DNA of 64,000 nt, from contig NC_059500.1 in NCBI RefSeq assembly GCF_018139145.2, positions 25,153,437-25,217,436 on the forward strand, in the 5' to 3' direction. This DNA is from Gymnogyps californianus (taxonomy: Eukaryota; Chordata; Aves; Accipitriformes; Cathartidae). How positions within the stretch are numbered: position 1 is the stretch's first letter; each line of letters begins with the position of its first letter. The notes beneath the pieces are model-generated. The model had not been told where the DNA came from and made no database searches. It saw only the letters and a list, made by a program, of their open reading frames with translations. This document shows, piece by piece, positions 37,231 to 50,483 of this stretch. The translations under genes and the position numbers were made by a program.

Positions 37231-38464
37231 TACTTAGAGGATAATTTTTTTTCCACGTCATAGTTTTGTGATTTGTTTTTTGGTTTTGGTTTTTTGGGGG
37301 AGGAGGAAGTTCCCTCCCTCCTTGCTGCTCTCTTTAATCTCATTCTTTCTGTTTTTTTCGGTTTCTCTCCTAAATGAACTCCTTGTCCATGTACACACAA
37401 GTCCTGAATCACAAAATAAGAGCTCTTCCTCTAAATGACATCAGAAGCAGTTAGCTTAATCCAACCTTAGATGGATCTAGCTTTTTCCATAGAACACCTG
37501 TGTTTTACTATTTTGGTCAAGATTGGAATATAACTAGCTTTTGCATTTGAATTATCTCTCAGAACATGTGCTGCAGAAGACTCTATAATCTGAATATGTG
37601 AGAAAAGCAGAAGATATTAGCACTGCTCTTTCTCTTTGCTGTACTGTTCAGGTGGATGATACAAGGCAGTCACAATCAAAGCATGTGGGAAGTATTAGCT
37701 TAATGCAATATCCCATAGTAGGTGCACCTGTCATGTAAGGCAGTGTTTTACCTATATGACAACATATTACCAGCCATTAAATCAAAATTTTGCAGCAACA
37801 GAATTTTTAACCAGAGGTGATTTCCAAAATTGTTATACGCCATTACATAGCAATTTGGGGTAAAAAAGAACTGGCCGTGATAACTTTGCTAAAATGTTTT
37901 AAATTCTGGTGGGATCCTACAGGCAGCCTAGATTGCAGCTTTTTGGACTCCGAGGTTTAGATACAGGGAATGAAACCACTGCATGAAAGTCACACTAAAC
38001 ATCTCTAATCAGCCACAGCTTGTAATTAGGCAAACAACTAATCACATAAGTATCTTTGTGTTGTTTCTCTCTATTGGCCTGTAAGCCTCAGTGGAAGCTT
38101 GTTGTATTTATTGGGTAGTAAATCAACATTAACGTGCTTCAAGCAACAACATGTTTTTTAATTCTGTATTACAATTTCAAAGCAACTGCCTTTTCAGGTA
38201 ATACAATTCCCTGCTACACTCCTACGGCAGTGGCGCTGGCTTGCATGCTGAATGTTAAAAGAAAATGCTCTCTGGCTGGCGGAAAGGTCTCTTTTTTTTC
38301 CCTTACCTCTTCCCACTAGTTAGAAATAACAGTGAAATGATTCTGTACTTCAGAAGTGAATGGTGGGTGTTTTGTCAATAGCCAAAACATATAAACTGAT
38401 TCCTATAAGGAATCAGTGATGGCTAAGTGATGATGATAGCTGACTTGACTTACATGAAAATGCT
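37231..38464. other. unique AT-rich non-coding DNA
   Basis: There is no gene or recognised element. A T/G-rich patch lies at 37,272-37,300 and a 10-bp hairpin at 38395-38417. Confidence 0.6.
38395..38417. repeat. perfect inverted repeat (10-bp stem, 3-nt loop)
   Basis: ACTGATTCCT, loop ATA, then AGGAATCAGT. A short hairpin adjoining the ancient CR1 relic. Confidence 0.85.
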
Positions 38465-38930
38465 TTAAAGTGTTGTGGAGCTATCAGAAAGGATGTTGAT
38501 AATTTTGAGGGGGTTCAGAGAAGAGCTATGTGCATGATTAAAGGATTGGAACACATATCTTATAATGAAAGACTCCAGTAGGTCCATTTACTCAGTTTAT
38601 CAAAGAGGATATCAAAGGGTAACTTGATCACAGTCCTTGAACAGGTACTCATGAGAACTACTTTTTGAAATGGAATCTTCAGTTTAGCAACCAGCAAGAA
38701 CCAGTGAATGGAAGCTGACCAATTCAAACTAATTATGAATCGGGTTTTGAACTCACATATTTTGATATAAACAATGCATGAAGCCTAGCTAAATATGTCC
38801 ATTTCTACAGTAAGCAAATTCAGGCTAAAATAAGGTGGAATTAGCTAATAACAAGTGTAGTTAACTGTTGGAACAAAAATAGTAGATTCTGCATCTTGGG
38901 AAAGATGCCATGTGTTTTTAGAATATAAAT
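38465..38930 (+). mobile_element. ancient, decayed CR1-like LINE fragment
   Basis: One reading frame at about 38,498-38,660 still spells the C-terminal CR1 ORF2 pattern: a VQRRA block, MIKGLEH, SYNERLQ, an in-frame stop, then LLSLSKR and NLITV. Further on, TTCAGGCTAAAATAAGG and GTTAACTGTTGGAAC match the region after the reverse transcriptase in old CR1 families shared with turtles and crocodilians. About 70-80 bp in the middle do not fit and may be an indel or insertion. The copy is heavily substituted and contains stops, much older than the copy at 22.4 kb. Its ends are approximate. Confidence 0.75.
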
Positions 38931-41900
38931 TTTATTTCAAAACAACATATTTCATGGAGAGCCTTATGGCTTGAAGTACAGTGAAATTTGGATTAATTGA
39001 CCACGGCACTCCTTTGTGGCCCTACAGTGCATCTGTGAATTTAACCGTGTGATCTTGTTATCCTTTTTCCTTATTCCATACTCTTTGCTAAAAGCACTGT
39101 ACTTTCTGTTCTTTTCCTTCAGGTTAGCTCCTGATCATGATGACTATAAGCATGTGAACATCCAATCTAACTGAGTTCAGCTTCTCCATGCGGGACTAGG
39201 TGTATCTTCTTTAAGACAGGAACGATGTTTTCCTAAGTTTCTGCAGCATCTAGTACACTGAAGCATATCCTCAGTGGGCCACTTGGATGCTGCTGCAGTA
39301 TAAATTGATGAAGAATAATAGGTATTTGAAAAAAATGAAAGATTTATACTGAATGGTGTAGAACTACCTTTTGCCTTTAGAACTACCTTTAGCATCTGTC
39401 TGAAATTAAAAATGCAGTAACAGATTTCTGTCATAATAAAAGGAGACAGGTTTAAAAAATATTAAACCCCTTACATAGGTATTCAAATGTTTGTTTTGTT
39501 AAAAATATCAGAGTTATCATAAAGCAATATTTTAAATGACCATTTTAATAAGCAATTAATAAACAACAATGCGAAATGGAAATGGGGAAATGGAAAAAGG
39601 TTGCACTAGTGATATTTTTATATATTTATGCTTAGTAAAAAAACCCTGACTCAACATCCTAGAAAACTAACTAGAAAAAAGAAAGGTGTAGTGGGGAAAA
39701 GTTTCAACACTTAAAGCAATAGGCTTGTGTCATAATTAGGATACCTTTATCAATGATTAGAAAACAGAAGTTACACCTGTATATTTATTTTCCTGCTCTA
39801 AGGTCACAGGGAAAAATTACCCTCATCAGTCCTTTTCAAAGCTGGGGGGGGGGGGGGGGGCTGGTGTGGAACAAAACAAACCAATCAAACAAAGACTTTT
39901 CATTTGCTATTAGATACAAGAGTCAAAAGTAGATTTAGAGAGATGGCCAAACTGAAATAGCAGAAATGGAGAAAGAGGGAACAACCCTGAAAGAAAACAA
40001 AATAAACAATAAAGACAGAAAAGACTAAGAATAACAACAAGAAAGACCTAACAATACCACAAATGATTCATGAATGTTGCAGAAAAGAAGTGTTTTGATC
40101 ATCAGAGAAACCGCTTTCTCCATAAGGATGCCTTTTGTACAAATATATGCCTTAAAGATATCCATGCAAAGCCTATTAGTTACACCAATTTTTTTCTCAG
40201 AAATATATTTCCAATAGGTATTAAACACGGTCTTTGTGTCAGTTTCACAAAGCTTGTACTTATAGCTCTCTTACCAGAGGTGAAAAACCTGTCCCAGTTT
40301 TAAAGACATACCTGTCCTCACATACCTGTCCTAGTGTGCACAAAGTCTAGCAGATAAAAAAAAGACAATGGTAGCTGGTTGTGAAATAGCTACAAGACAA
40401 AACATGAACCCATTTTTTGAAGGTTACCTTCTCCTTGGTGGAGAGGACAGTCAGCTAATGGCATTTTCTTGGTGTATGCTTCCCCTAGTGCTGTGTCTTG
40501 AAGATGTTGAAGCACCACAAGAGTGATTTGCCAGGTGACATGATGACTAATCCAAAACCATTTGGATTCCACTCATTCCCAAAGCACAGGGAAACCTTAT
40601 CCAACTTAGTTTTCTCTGATCACCAGTTGCTTCAAGGATATCTTGCCAAACAAGCACCAGCTGAGTCTGGGACAGTAAATTGGCTGGGCAGAAAAATAGA
40701 GGACTTTCTGCTCCAAGCCTTGGCAGGAATGGAAAAATGGGGCTCCTAAGGACAAAAGGAGCAAGAGTAGCAGTTTGCTACACAGGTTTCAATTGCTAGT
40801 TCAGGAACCAGCTCTGATTTCTGCTGGAGTGAACAGGTGCCAGCGCAGACCTGATCTGATTTGACTGAAAACATTACTCTTAACCAATGTACATGTTGGA
40901 GCAGTCCCAAGAGCCGTCTGGCCCTTCACCACCTCTGGGATTTGCTAGAATACATATTTGAGTAGCAGGCACACATATTGGAAGTATGTGGTCCACTAAT
41001 GTTGGACATCTTGTTTTCTGTTATTCTTTTCTGAGGACAAAATTTTCTCATTAAATATTATACATACACACTCTTAAATTAGTCTCACACTTCGGCATTA
41101 CGCAAGGAAAAAATGTTTTCTTTTTTGTTATGATGACACAGTTTAAAGAAAATTATTGGGACTTCCTGCTCAGCAATCATTATTTTTCTCAACAGCAACC
41201 ATATGAATAATTCAGAAAGAGGGGGAAAAAAAAAAAAAAGACTTTGCATTTTGCTAACCCTTTACTAACTCTTTGGCAAAGAAAATCCTGATTTCTTCTA
41301 TTTGAGTGAAAGCTATATAATGAGAAGAAAGCCAAGTAATTTTGATCTTTTTCAAAGATTTCTCAGTTTATTGTTATACTGAAATTCCAAAGAATACAGC
41401 TGAAAAGAAACAATGCTTTTTAATTTCTCTGCTTACCTTGTTTCAAGCTTTTTACTCCTGTGATATTAGCTTAAAATATAGAGATAGCTTGGAATAAAGA
41501 AATGCATTACTGGATAGGATTTGATTTTCCATGCTTCATTTTTCTTACTGCTTTAGAAGATAATGTATTGTACCCTAAAGGCCAAGTATTTTGTACCTCT
41601 TTGTGTAATAAGCTACTTTATACACATATTTTCACACATGGAATAATTGTAATCCATCGGTGTAATTATGCCACATTTAAACCTAAGTTCAATCAATTAG
41701 ACTACTGTTTTTAATGAATCCTTTATATTTAAAATGTTTTAGTAAAAAGTAATGAGTTCCATAGTAGTGTAAAACACTATTAGGAACATGGAGTTGTCAT
41801 CATATCCCAAGTATTCTGCATATAGTCTCTGAAAACGAGTTGAACTGAAGAGGTGTATCTTGGCCTGGAAAATGAAATTTTGTGAGACAGACACATTAAG

Positions 41901-44900
41901 GATTATTCATGGTTTCTTTTAACAGTCAAGTACAAACCACCTACACTACAGCTATTCAATGAGCTACAAAACCCGCATCAGCATGTGTTGTCACCTACCA
42001 AAACTAAAAAGTGCAGTGTTAGTACCTCATCTCCTACCAATTTAGTAGACCATGCCAATGCCCCAAATACACCCTACACCCCACTTTAAATGCTCACTGA
42101 GGGGTTTAGACTTTCTTCTGAAGTGTTTGGGGGACATGCGGAATAAACCATGTGCTCAAACTAATACGAGCATTTGCAAGACCTTACTAGCAACTAGATT
42201 TTGTATGAGAAAATGTGGAGTTTGCACACACAGAATTTCAGTCACATCAATTTTTAGAAAGTTAAGTTCTTAAGGTACTACTTTATATACTTAGAACTAC
42301 TTAGTATAAAGCTTATAAGAAGGGGTTACACTATCTTGCACTTGGTACTGGAACAAAGAGAGAAATAACTTAATATTAATAAAAAATATTTTCATGATAA
42401 AAACTCCTAAAACAAACATTTCACTGACATCTGCTGAACAGATGATAATATAAATGGTAGGCTTGTGCTTTCCATTAGTAGGAGTCTTATGCTTTCTATA
42501 GAGTGAGCTGCAAAGCGGCTTTTCATGACTTCCAAAAAGTAAGAAAGAAGAGGAATATACAGGCTGAAAGAAAACTGTGTTTATTAGTGTTTGGAGTTTG
42601 GAGGCCCCTGTAGTTTAAACAAGACGTAAAACTCCTGTACTGCTAACATGCAGCTTATAATTTTCCTTGTTCCAGCATTAGTATTAGATGCCTTTAGGAT
42701 AGGTTGAAAATGACCTGTGTTGGTTAAAAGAAAAGGCAAAGCTAGACTTTGTTGCTGTGAAGGAATAAGAGTGTTCTAGAGAAATAAGAATGACTTATTT
42801 ACACTGATGGTTTGGTTCTTCACCTGATTATGAACAGAAAAGATACTGATTTCAAAATGAAATACTATCTCTGTAGCTATAGCAATATAAGGCATTCCCT
42901 TATGGGTGTAATAATGCTGAGCAATGATAAAGTCATACAAACACTTAATGAATACAAATCAAAGGTAATAGTTAGCTAAATAACTTGTGCTACATAGATG
43001 TATGAAACACTAATTTAAAAACTCGTAGCAACCAAAGGGAATATCAGTGAGAAATAACCTAGAGCAAGAAAGAATCAGTTTGATGAATTGGGCTATATTA
43101 AAGTTCTTTTTTTTCCCTCAGCAATAGAAGACATAGACCTTTCATGTTAAGAGAATAATATTTTTACCCTCAGAAAAATGAAAAATTAGAGCTTATTCCT
43201 TGAGGAGGAAATTTTACACTAAAACCTACTGGTTTCTTTAGAGATATTTTCAACATAAAGCCTTTCAAATTTAGCTAAAGGAGGAAAATGGAAAAGTTCA
43301 ACACTGGAGAAAAGAAAAGATGAAACATACCTAGACACTTCCATCTCTTCGCTATTAGTGAAAAAATGGTTTTGACTGGGTTTGCCCACTCTTGTCAAAT
43401 GGCATGTTGACTAATTAAATATATTATAGGTCACTTTTAGAAATGTAACCTGTTTGTTTATTTTAAACTCTGTGTGAGGACCAGTCAAATTTAGCATCCA
43501 CAGTTGCTCCTCAGCTATGTTATGAATTGCATGTATTTAATCCCAAAGAACATGAGATAAACTGCCCATAGTCCAAATGTAATCTTAAGCCTGTCTCATC
43601 AAAGTGAATGGAGTATTTCAGATGTAGTGCAACAGCTTCAGGACTTGTCCTATTGATATTAATGACCTGCCATTAACATGAAACAGAGAAAAAGTTCACA
43701 GTGATGAACATTGCTGTAGATCAACTCATTCTAGTTCATATAACCCTGCATTAAAGAAAAACCTAGAATACAACCTGATCAGAAATAGGGATGATTCTTG
43801 TCTCATTATTGAGCTTTCTGACTTGGGATGTCTTTGAAACAGTCCCTTATACGAATCATGTTAACACCATTGCTTGCATGGCCAAATATTTCGTTTATTA
43901 GAGTCTACCTATATGAGAACATGAATATGTATAGATGCATGTATTTACACACATCTATATTCAGTATTCACAAACTATACATGTTTATATATTACAAGTA
44001 TATATACATACTTGCAAACATGGTAAGAAAGATGAAAGCTTACTGTATATTAACACGTTAACCCAATTACCCTGTATGTACATGAATGAAAGGTACTCTT
44101 CTGTTAAGGAATTAACATGAATATTTAAATAAACACAAAGGAACACAAAAGGATAACATTTTTTGTAAGATCTAGGGCTACAGTGAACTTTAGAGTTCTA
44201 TGTAGACCTATAGTTGTGAGTATTTCTTCAGGTTTACATGGAAATACATGATTGTGTGCATACATGTGATCAAATTACATGGCATATTTAAGAGAACATT
44301 TGCGTGTCACCTGAACTGGAGCTGGAGAAAAAATACATTACAATCAATGCCAATATTTTCATTGATTTCACTGGTTTTACTGCAGCCTCCAGGCCCTATT
44401 TGAAGCAGGTGTGCAAATAAGGATTTAAATATAAGGGAATTGAAAACTGAACTCAGAAAAGAGCTAATTTGTGGGAAGGTGAAGTTCTCTGTCAGTTCTT
44501 ATTTTACATCATCTCGTTCTCCTATTTTGTAATTATGCTGCATCATGTAGTTATGCTATTTGTTCAAATTACCCTTAAATTACAATCACATATTATTACT
44601 GGCACTTAGTACATTGCATGATGTATTTAATTGCCATTGTGTCAAACATAAGTGATGTTGAATAATACCATGGAATGAGTACTGTATTGAATATTTGTAG
44701 AATATGACTTTTAGAATTTGATTTGCTGGTCTTTTTTTTTTTTTTCCCTTCAGTTTGGAGAAGCAGTTAGTGCAGATTATAAAGTAGTAGCATACAAAAC
44801 CTATGTCTTAAAAATATAATACTTTTGACGCACAGAAAGAACAGTTCCTGTGAAATGAAGCTTGTTTTTCTTATAGTCAAGTAGTTCAAGATTATCAGAC

Positions 44901-46078
44901 AAGAATTTATGGCTCTTGCAACTATCCATTCTATATATCTGATTTTCATGAGATTTTCACAGTATATATAGCCACCACATATAGGCATTCCACTTCAGAA
45001 AGAATTGGGGAAAATATGGGCAAAAGAAACTATAGTCTCAGTCTTGATTACTTTTCATTACAGTTCTGTTCTAAGTACAATACTTCACAAAAATCTTCTG
45101 CTGTAAAAATACACAAGTAGCTTTCTAAAATACTTGTTTTTAATAGTTATTTAGTTATAAACTCTGTTAGTCTGAAAAATAAGTAAGTGTATCCTCTTTT
45201 TTCCCCCAATTAACATAATCTCTAGGTATGCAGGCAGGGTAAGATGGTATGATTCTACAGAAGTCAGCATTTCATGGATTTATATCAAATGAGGATTACT
45301 GACTCTGCTTTACCTGCCAGTAACAAACGCTTTCCTAATTTACTTTGTTTTAGCCTGCATCTTTATCCTCTTTTAGTTTTATTTGCTTTTCTTCTTTCTA
45401 TTACTTTTTATCCAGAACATTTTTGTTACCCTATCTTTTCAATTGATTTCAAATAGTCAGAATACCAGACTATAGTGTATTTTCTCTTTAAAATAGATGT
45501 TTTATTATCCAGCTTCCTGGTAGTAAGCCCTGTATTCTGTAAGTGGAGTTTGACTGAATGCAAATTCTCCAGCTGTGTTTATTAGATGGTAGTAGTTGGT
45601 TATGTTGTCAGTTTGCCAGCTAGCATAATGTCTACTTGCTTTCCATATAAAGATAAAATAATTGTTTGTAAAGTGTACAGATATATTCACTATGGGTTTT
45701 CACTATCAGTTGGGTTTTCACTAAAATTTTAGAAAAATTCAATCATTCCACGCACATACTTTCTTCATAAAATGCATTCAAGCAAACAAACAAACAAAAA
45801 AGATGCTAAAAGGAGATTGTTCATATTTTGTAACAACGTAAATCAGGAGAGTAAAATAAAAGTGGATATGAAGGTTATAACAGTGACTTACTGCTTACTG
45901 TCAGATTAGACACATCATCAGGAGTAAAAAATGGTTCAATTTTCTTCCCAGACTTACTTTGTTTATTTATTTCATAGCTAATGCTAAAGTCTTCTAGGCA
46001 TAGTTCAATTTCATATTACTACAATAAAAACCTTGTGAAGAGTCTTTACTTGTTTGACTTCTTGATCTTCTTTTTGTG
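38931..46078. other. unique AT-rich non-coding DNA
   Basis: A 17-G run lies at 39844-39860 and an A-rich run at about 41,223-41,239. Open frames stay below about 85 codons. No gene, RNA or transposon is recognised. Confidence 0.65.
39844..39860 (+). repeat. homopolymer (G)17
   Basis: Seventeen consecutive G interrupt AT-rich DNA. The count may be affected by sequencing or assembly error. Confidence 0.85.
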
Positions 46079-46426
46079 TTATTTTTGTAACATTTTGCTT
46101 TCCAGTTCTCTATATCGCTCCTCTGTCTTTTTTACGTTCCCAGGTAGTCTCAGTCCAAACTCGCCGCAGCCACTCATTACTGGCTTGCAAAGTGATTCCT
46201 CAGACTCAGTGATGAGGACAACATCAGCAGCATACCTGACATTACAGCATTTGCTTCCTCTAATTTGAATTCTTCTATTGTAACCATCAAGATAAATGTA
46301 CATTACCATTTCAGTATAAATCCTGAACAGATGCAGTGGCATAATGCAGCCCTGCTGAACTCCTTCCCAGATGTTAAACCTCTCTGCTGTTCCTTTTGTT
46401 GTTGCAACTGCTGCTTCCTGCTCACA
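46079..46426 (-). mobile_element. relic of an RTE/BovB-like non-LTR retrotransposon reverse transcriptase
   Basis: A minus-strand frame stays open for 115 codons from 46426 to a stop at 46079-46081. It carries successive reverse-transcriptase landmarks: a QEA segment, then FNIWEGVQQGCIMPLHLF (compare the GVRQGC...LF signature of motif B), then VRYAADVVLITESEESL (motif C), then GLRLPGNVKKTE (motif D). The spacing between these blocks fits the RTE/BovB family without indels. The catalytic YADD is changed to YAAD (46226-46228 reads Ala; one base change from Asp), so the enzyme would be dead. Motif A and everything upstream are lost beyond a stop at 46427-46429. The last dozen codons (ERYRELESKMLQK) no longer resemble the family. 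The clade is inferred by eye; other related LINE clades are possible. Confidence 0.75.
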
Positions 46427-49283
46427 TTAAAGTTAGGGCAGTGAATGACCACATTTTAAAAATGTTAATTGACTACAGATTTGTCTAGAAATTAAGTGGC
46501 AAAGTATGCAGGATACTTCATATGATGTGCTGTTGTTTCTTTGTTGCATCTATTTCCCTCTTATTACCAATTAAAGCTAGCATCTGAATTGTTATTTTTA
46601 TGAGATTTATCAAGTTTAAATATTTCATGGAATTAACGAATTAAGGATGCAGATTCCACAGGACCTGCCAATTTGACCTGTTATTTATCATCTCCAATGC
46701 TTCTTATTAACCAAATTCTCAGTTACCTCTCTAAAGATTTTAGTGACACAAAATATTTGTGCTGTCAGAAATGGATTTTTGGAGGCGAAAGACTGACAGG
46801 GAAAAGGCAAAGACTATGTTATGTGAAGATATGGTCACAGCAGCTGAGCCAGGCTCTGTGTAGTGACCTCTTCCCTTTGCAGGAAGGGGTCCAGCAGTTG
46901 TCCATGTAAAATTCCTTGAAAGCATGATAAAGGGGAGACATTCCTTCCCAACCCATATCTCACCACTAGTATATCCCAGACTTCAGAAACAAGGTACCTT
47001 AGTGAGGCATCAGAGAAGACCTCAGTATAACCATTTTCAGCATCCTCGCTACAGATTTTTCTTTCTTTAAATCCACTGTTGACCAGCTGAAATCAGAAAA
47101 TATGGTTGTTGGAATCAGTATATTTCAGTGTTGCTGGTCCAGTCAGGCCACCTTAGAGGAAAGAAGTGAAATGTGGAAGTCCATTACCAGAAGGTTGTGC
47201 TGTGTTTTTGTCCCAATCTCTGCTTCCATACACAACCAATATTTTTTTAATCTCATTTTAGAAATGTCAAGTTAAATAAATTCATCATATATTTTGGGAA
47301 GTTTTTTTGAGTATGTAAGGGACCTTAATAGTTAGATATTGCATTTAATTTTGAAAGTTCTCTAGACAAGATTTCTCTAGCTTCTTTTCCAGCAATGTAG
47401 TCATGTTATTTTGTGCTGTTATCAGGAAGGTCTTGAAAATCACCAAAGTACTAAATGTCTTTTTTTCATGTGTAGGTACTTTTAAGGTGAATATTAGTGA
47501 GGTTTCTCTTTAATAACTCACATGGGTCAAAGTTTCAAAAATGCATTATTTTCCTAACACATGGATCTGTTCTGTGATCTTCTTTGCATTATACTTTCTG
47601 AGATTACCATAAACCCGAGGAGAAAACTCTGGACAGGACAAAATATACCCATGAAAGTCTCACCATTTTAAAATTAAGAGGCAAGACAGTTTCTCCTTTA
47701 TTCAAAATAATTGTTTTTATATAATCAAAACTGTGTTGCTTTTTTTTGCCAGATAATCATAGAAAGCATTATACAACATTTACCTGTGCTTCAATACCTT
47801 CAGGTTAAACAAACTATGCTGTTGCACAATCTATTTTTATTCTTCATAATCCTACAAATGTAAGTTGCAAAATTTCTTTATTTTTAAACTGATTTATAAA
47901 AGTATTAAATAGATTTAGACCAAAAATTCATCTCTGTAAGTGCTGCTAGAAAATGCCCAGCTCGTTGACACCTAATTGGTGGCAGATTTCTAAATATAGT
48001 GGGCTGGCTCCAAATTAATTTTATATGTTCTCTGCTACTTTCTTATAATACAAGCTTTTAAAATCATAATTTCATGTCAAATACCATGAAGAAGTGCAGA
48101 TATACTATAACAATAGAATCACTTATATTTGCATCATTTATAACCCTGTCAGGAGAAAGACAACCAATCTGTTTGACAAGACCTTTGTTCCTGGAAACCA
48201 TGTTTGTTGTCATTGTTATACCTTTTGTTTTTTTATTTTTTAGTGACAAATTCACTGTTCCATTATTTTGTTTATGATCAGTACCAGGCTGAAGAGTTTG
48301 TAGTTCTCTAAGGAGAAAGCTTTTAGATACTGAAACAAAATTTGAAATATACCAATCTTTTTTAGAATATGTTATTGAAGTCATCTTGATTGTTTTATTG
48401 CATAAACCATTTATCTGGAAATTGAGTATGACTGATAATTTTTATAGTCTGTCTGACTGACTTGGCTTTCTATGTGTATACTATCACTCTAGCATGTGCT
48501 TCACTGAAAGGAACTTTCACCAGGGTTTCTTCCCCTTTGTGCCTCACCTCTACATCATGAAAATGAGAAATATTTGCATAGTTGTGAGTTTTTGTCATTT
48601 TGGTGCAATCTTTTATTCAAATGATCAGGACTAGTACTAGAAAGAAAGTTTTCTACTTTGCAGTTTATTTTTCACTCTCTCCTTCTGGTGGCAGAGCTGC
48701 TAAAAATGCTTCAGTAAACACGTCTCTGAGAATTAGTGGTATCTCCTGTTGGATAAATACACAGACAAGTTTTTCTTCTAGGAGAGGTATTTTCTTTCTC
48801 CAGAGTACTCTAGCTAAGCCACAGAAATCTCTTTTCAGTCATACAGGCATGTTTTCAAACATATATTTAAAAATCAACTACAATGGCTGGAGGTACTTTA
48901 AATGTCTGTAGCAGCAGAAAGGAGTGCAGTAGTAGCACAAATCTTTGGGATATGCTAAGTCATAGAATTTACTTGTGACTTTATTTATACTACAACAAAT
49001 AGTGCCAATTTATACCCAACTGACTCGTTATTTCTGAAGACTATCCTGAAGTTTCTGGAGGTGATGGTTGCCTGATTATCACTGGAGCAGGTCTATCATT
49101 TTTGTCTGTGTTGGTTCCAAACAATATTATGATCTCTATGAGTATCTACGGTGAAGAGACCAACTGTTGACATAAGGAACTGCTGATTTTCTGAGAGAAA
49201 AAGCATTTTTTTCAGGTTTAGCTCAGGGATCTGGCCACTGTAAGGGACATTTCTCCTTACATCATGAAGAAAATCAAGAGAAA

Positions 49284-49307
49284 TATCTGATATTTTTATA
49301 TCAGATA
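49284..49307. repeat. perfect inverted repeat (10-bp stem, TTTT loop)
   Basis: TATCTGATAT, TTTT, ATATCAGATA. An AT-rich hairpin; no function is implied. Confidence 0.85.
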
Positions 49308-49776
49308 AGTTGAAACTAAAAATCCTTTTTATACCTGTGGGTTAACAAATTAGAAGAGAGGTAACGTTATTACCTACTACTAGTAATGTCTGTTGGAAAA
49401 GCTTTGAGTGAAGTGAAAATAGAGGGAAAACCTCAGTGTCTGGAAGAGGGATATGGAGAAAATACACACATCCCCAGTTTCTAGTTTAGTATGCCAGAAG
49501 ATTAATTAGAGAATTTAGACAGTGATGCTTGTCAAATGTGCAGTACAGAAGATAACTTACAACTAGTTCCATTCAACTTACATAATTGGATTATTTTTCT
49601 TTTCTTTTTTTTTTTTTTTTTTAATATACATGTAATTGCACAACAACAGTTGTATTTTTGGCATCTCCCAGTTTTGTGCACTCCCTAGGTTGAAATTTTG
49701 TGAGTGGGAGAGTCTATTTAACTACATATTTACTATTATTTTTGTAGATTTTTATATCACACATATAACCTCAAGT

Positions 49777-49802
49777 ATATGTATGTGTTCACACATACAT
49801 AT
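49777..49802. repeat. perfect inverted repeat (11-bp stem, 4-nt loop)
   Basis: ATATGTATGTG, TTCA, CACATACATAT. The arms are alternating purine-pyrimidine in part, so cruciform extrusion is conceivable. Confidence 0.85.
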
Positions 49803-50471
49803 GTATGTAATTACATTGGAAAACGTCGGTATTTTTCTCTCTGGGCTGTTCTCATGTTTGCTTAGCTTAATAAAACAGGTCACATTTAGATATACGTCAA
49901 GAAGTAGTCAATTTTGAAAAATAAGCTGCAAAGATGCTCTACAGATGACAACGCTGATGGGACTGATATTGCAGTCTTGTTTTGTTTTGTTTTCTGTGTT
50001 TTGGTTGGATGGGTTTTTTTTGTTTGTTTACACAGCAGTGTGCTACTTCCTTTTGGAATCTGCAATATTTCAGCTGCAAACAAGTGTGTGATCAAAATAC
50101 CATAGACCCTAGGAAGAGTACATACATACATACTGGTGGGCATTTGTCGCCTTTTCTAGCTAGTATCTTTCTTCACTCCTCATATGTTCTGTGAAAAAAA
50201 CAGCCGATGACTACTGAAGAGATAATCAATACATGTCTGCATCTTTCTGAAGCTCTCAGTGTCTATAGCAAGACCAGAACAATGGGAAGGCCAAGGACCA
50301 TCTCTAAGTCACTGTTAGACCACTGCATTGTGACTGCATTTCATGATGCAATGTGGGACTCCTGGGGACCGGAACTCCACTGACAGGGAAGCGCGTTTCC
50401 AGTTTTATACAATGTTCTTGCCAAACTAAATAAGCAAAATAGGGAATTCAAATCAAATCTATTAATAGCAT

Positions 50472-50483
50472 GTAATTAATTAC
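50472..50483. promoter_or_regulatory. homeodomain-type palindrome GTAATTAATTAC
   Basis: A 12-bp perfect palindrome contains overlapping TAATTA sites, the core bound by many homeodomain dimers. It sits in a repeat-free segment. AT-rich palindromes arise often by chance, so this is only a candidate. Confidence 0.3.

Noticed and set aside
36753..37412. 219-codon minus-strand open frame, the longest in the window
   Set aside because: Its middle is Pro/Phe/Leu/Ser low complexity generated by the plus-strand purine tract; no domain is visible and the ends are not protein-like.
42600..42655. GTAGTTTAAACAAGACGTAAAAC resembling mitochondrial-type tRNA sequence
   Set aside because: No cloverleaf could be assembled and no neighbouring mitochondrial genes are present, so a nuclear mitochondrial insertion is not supported.
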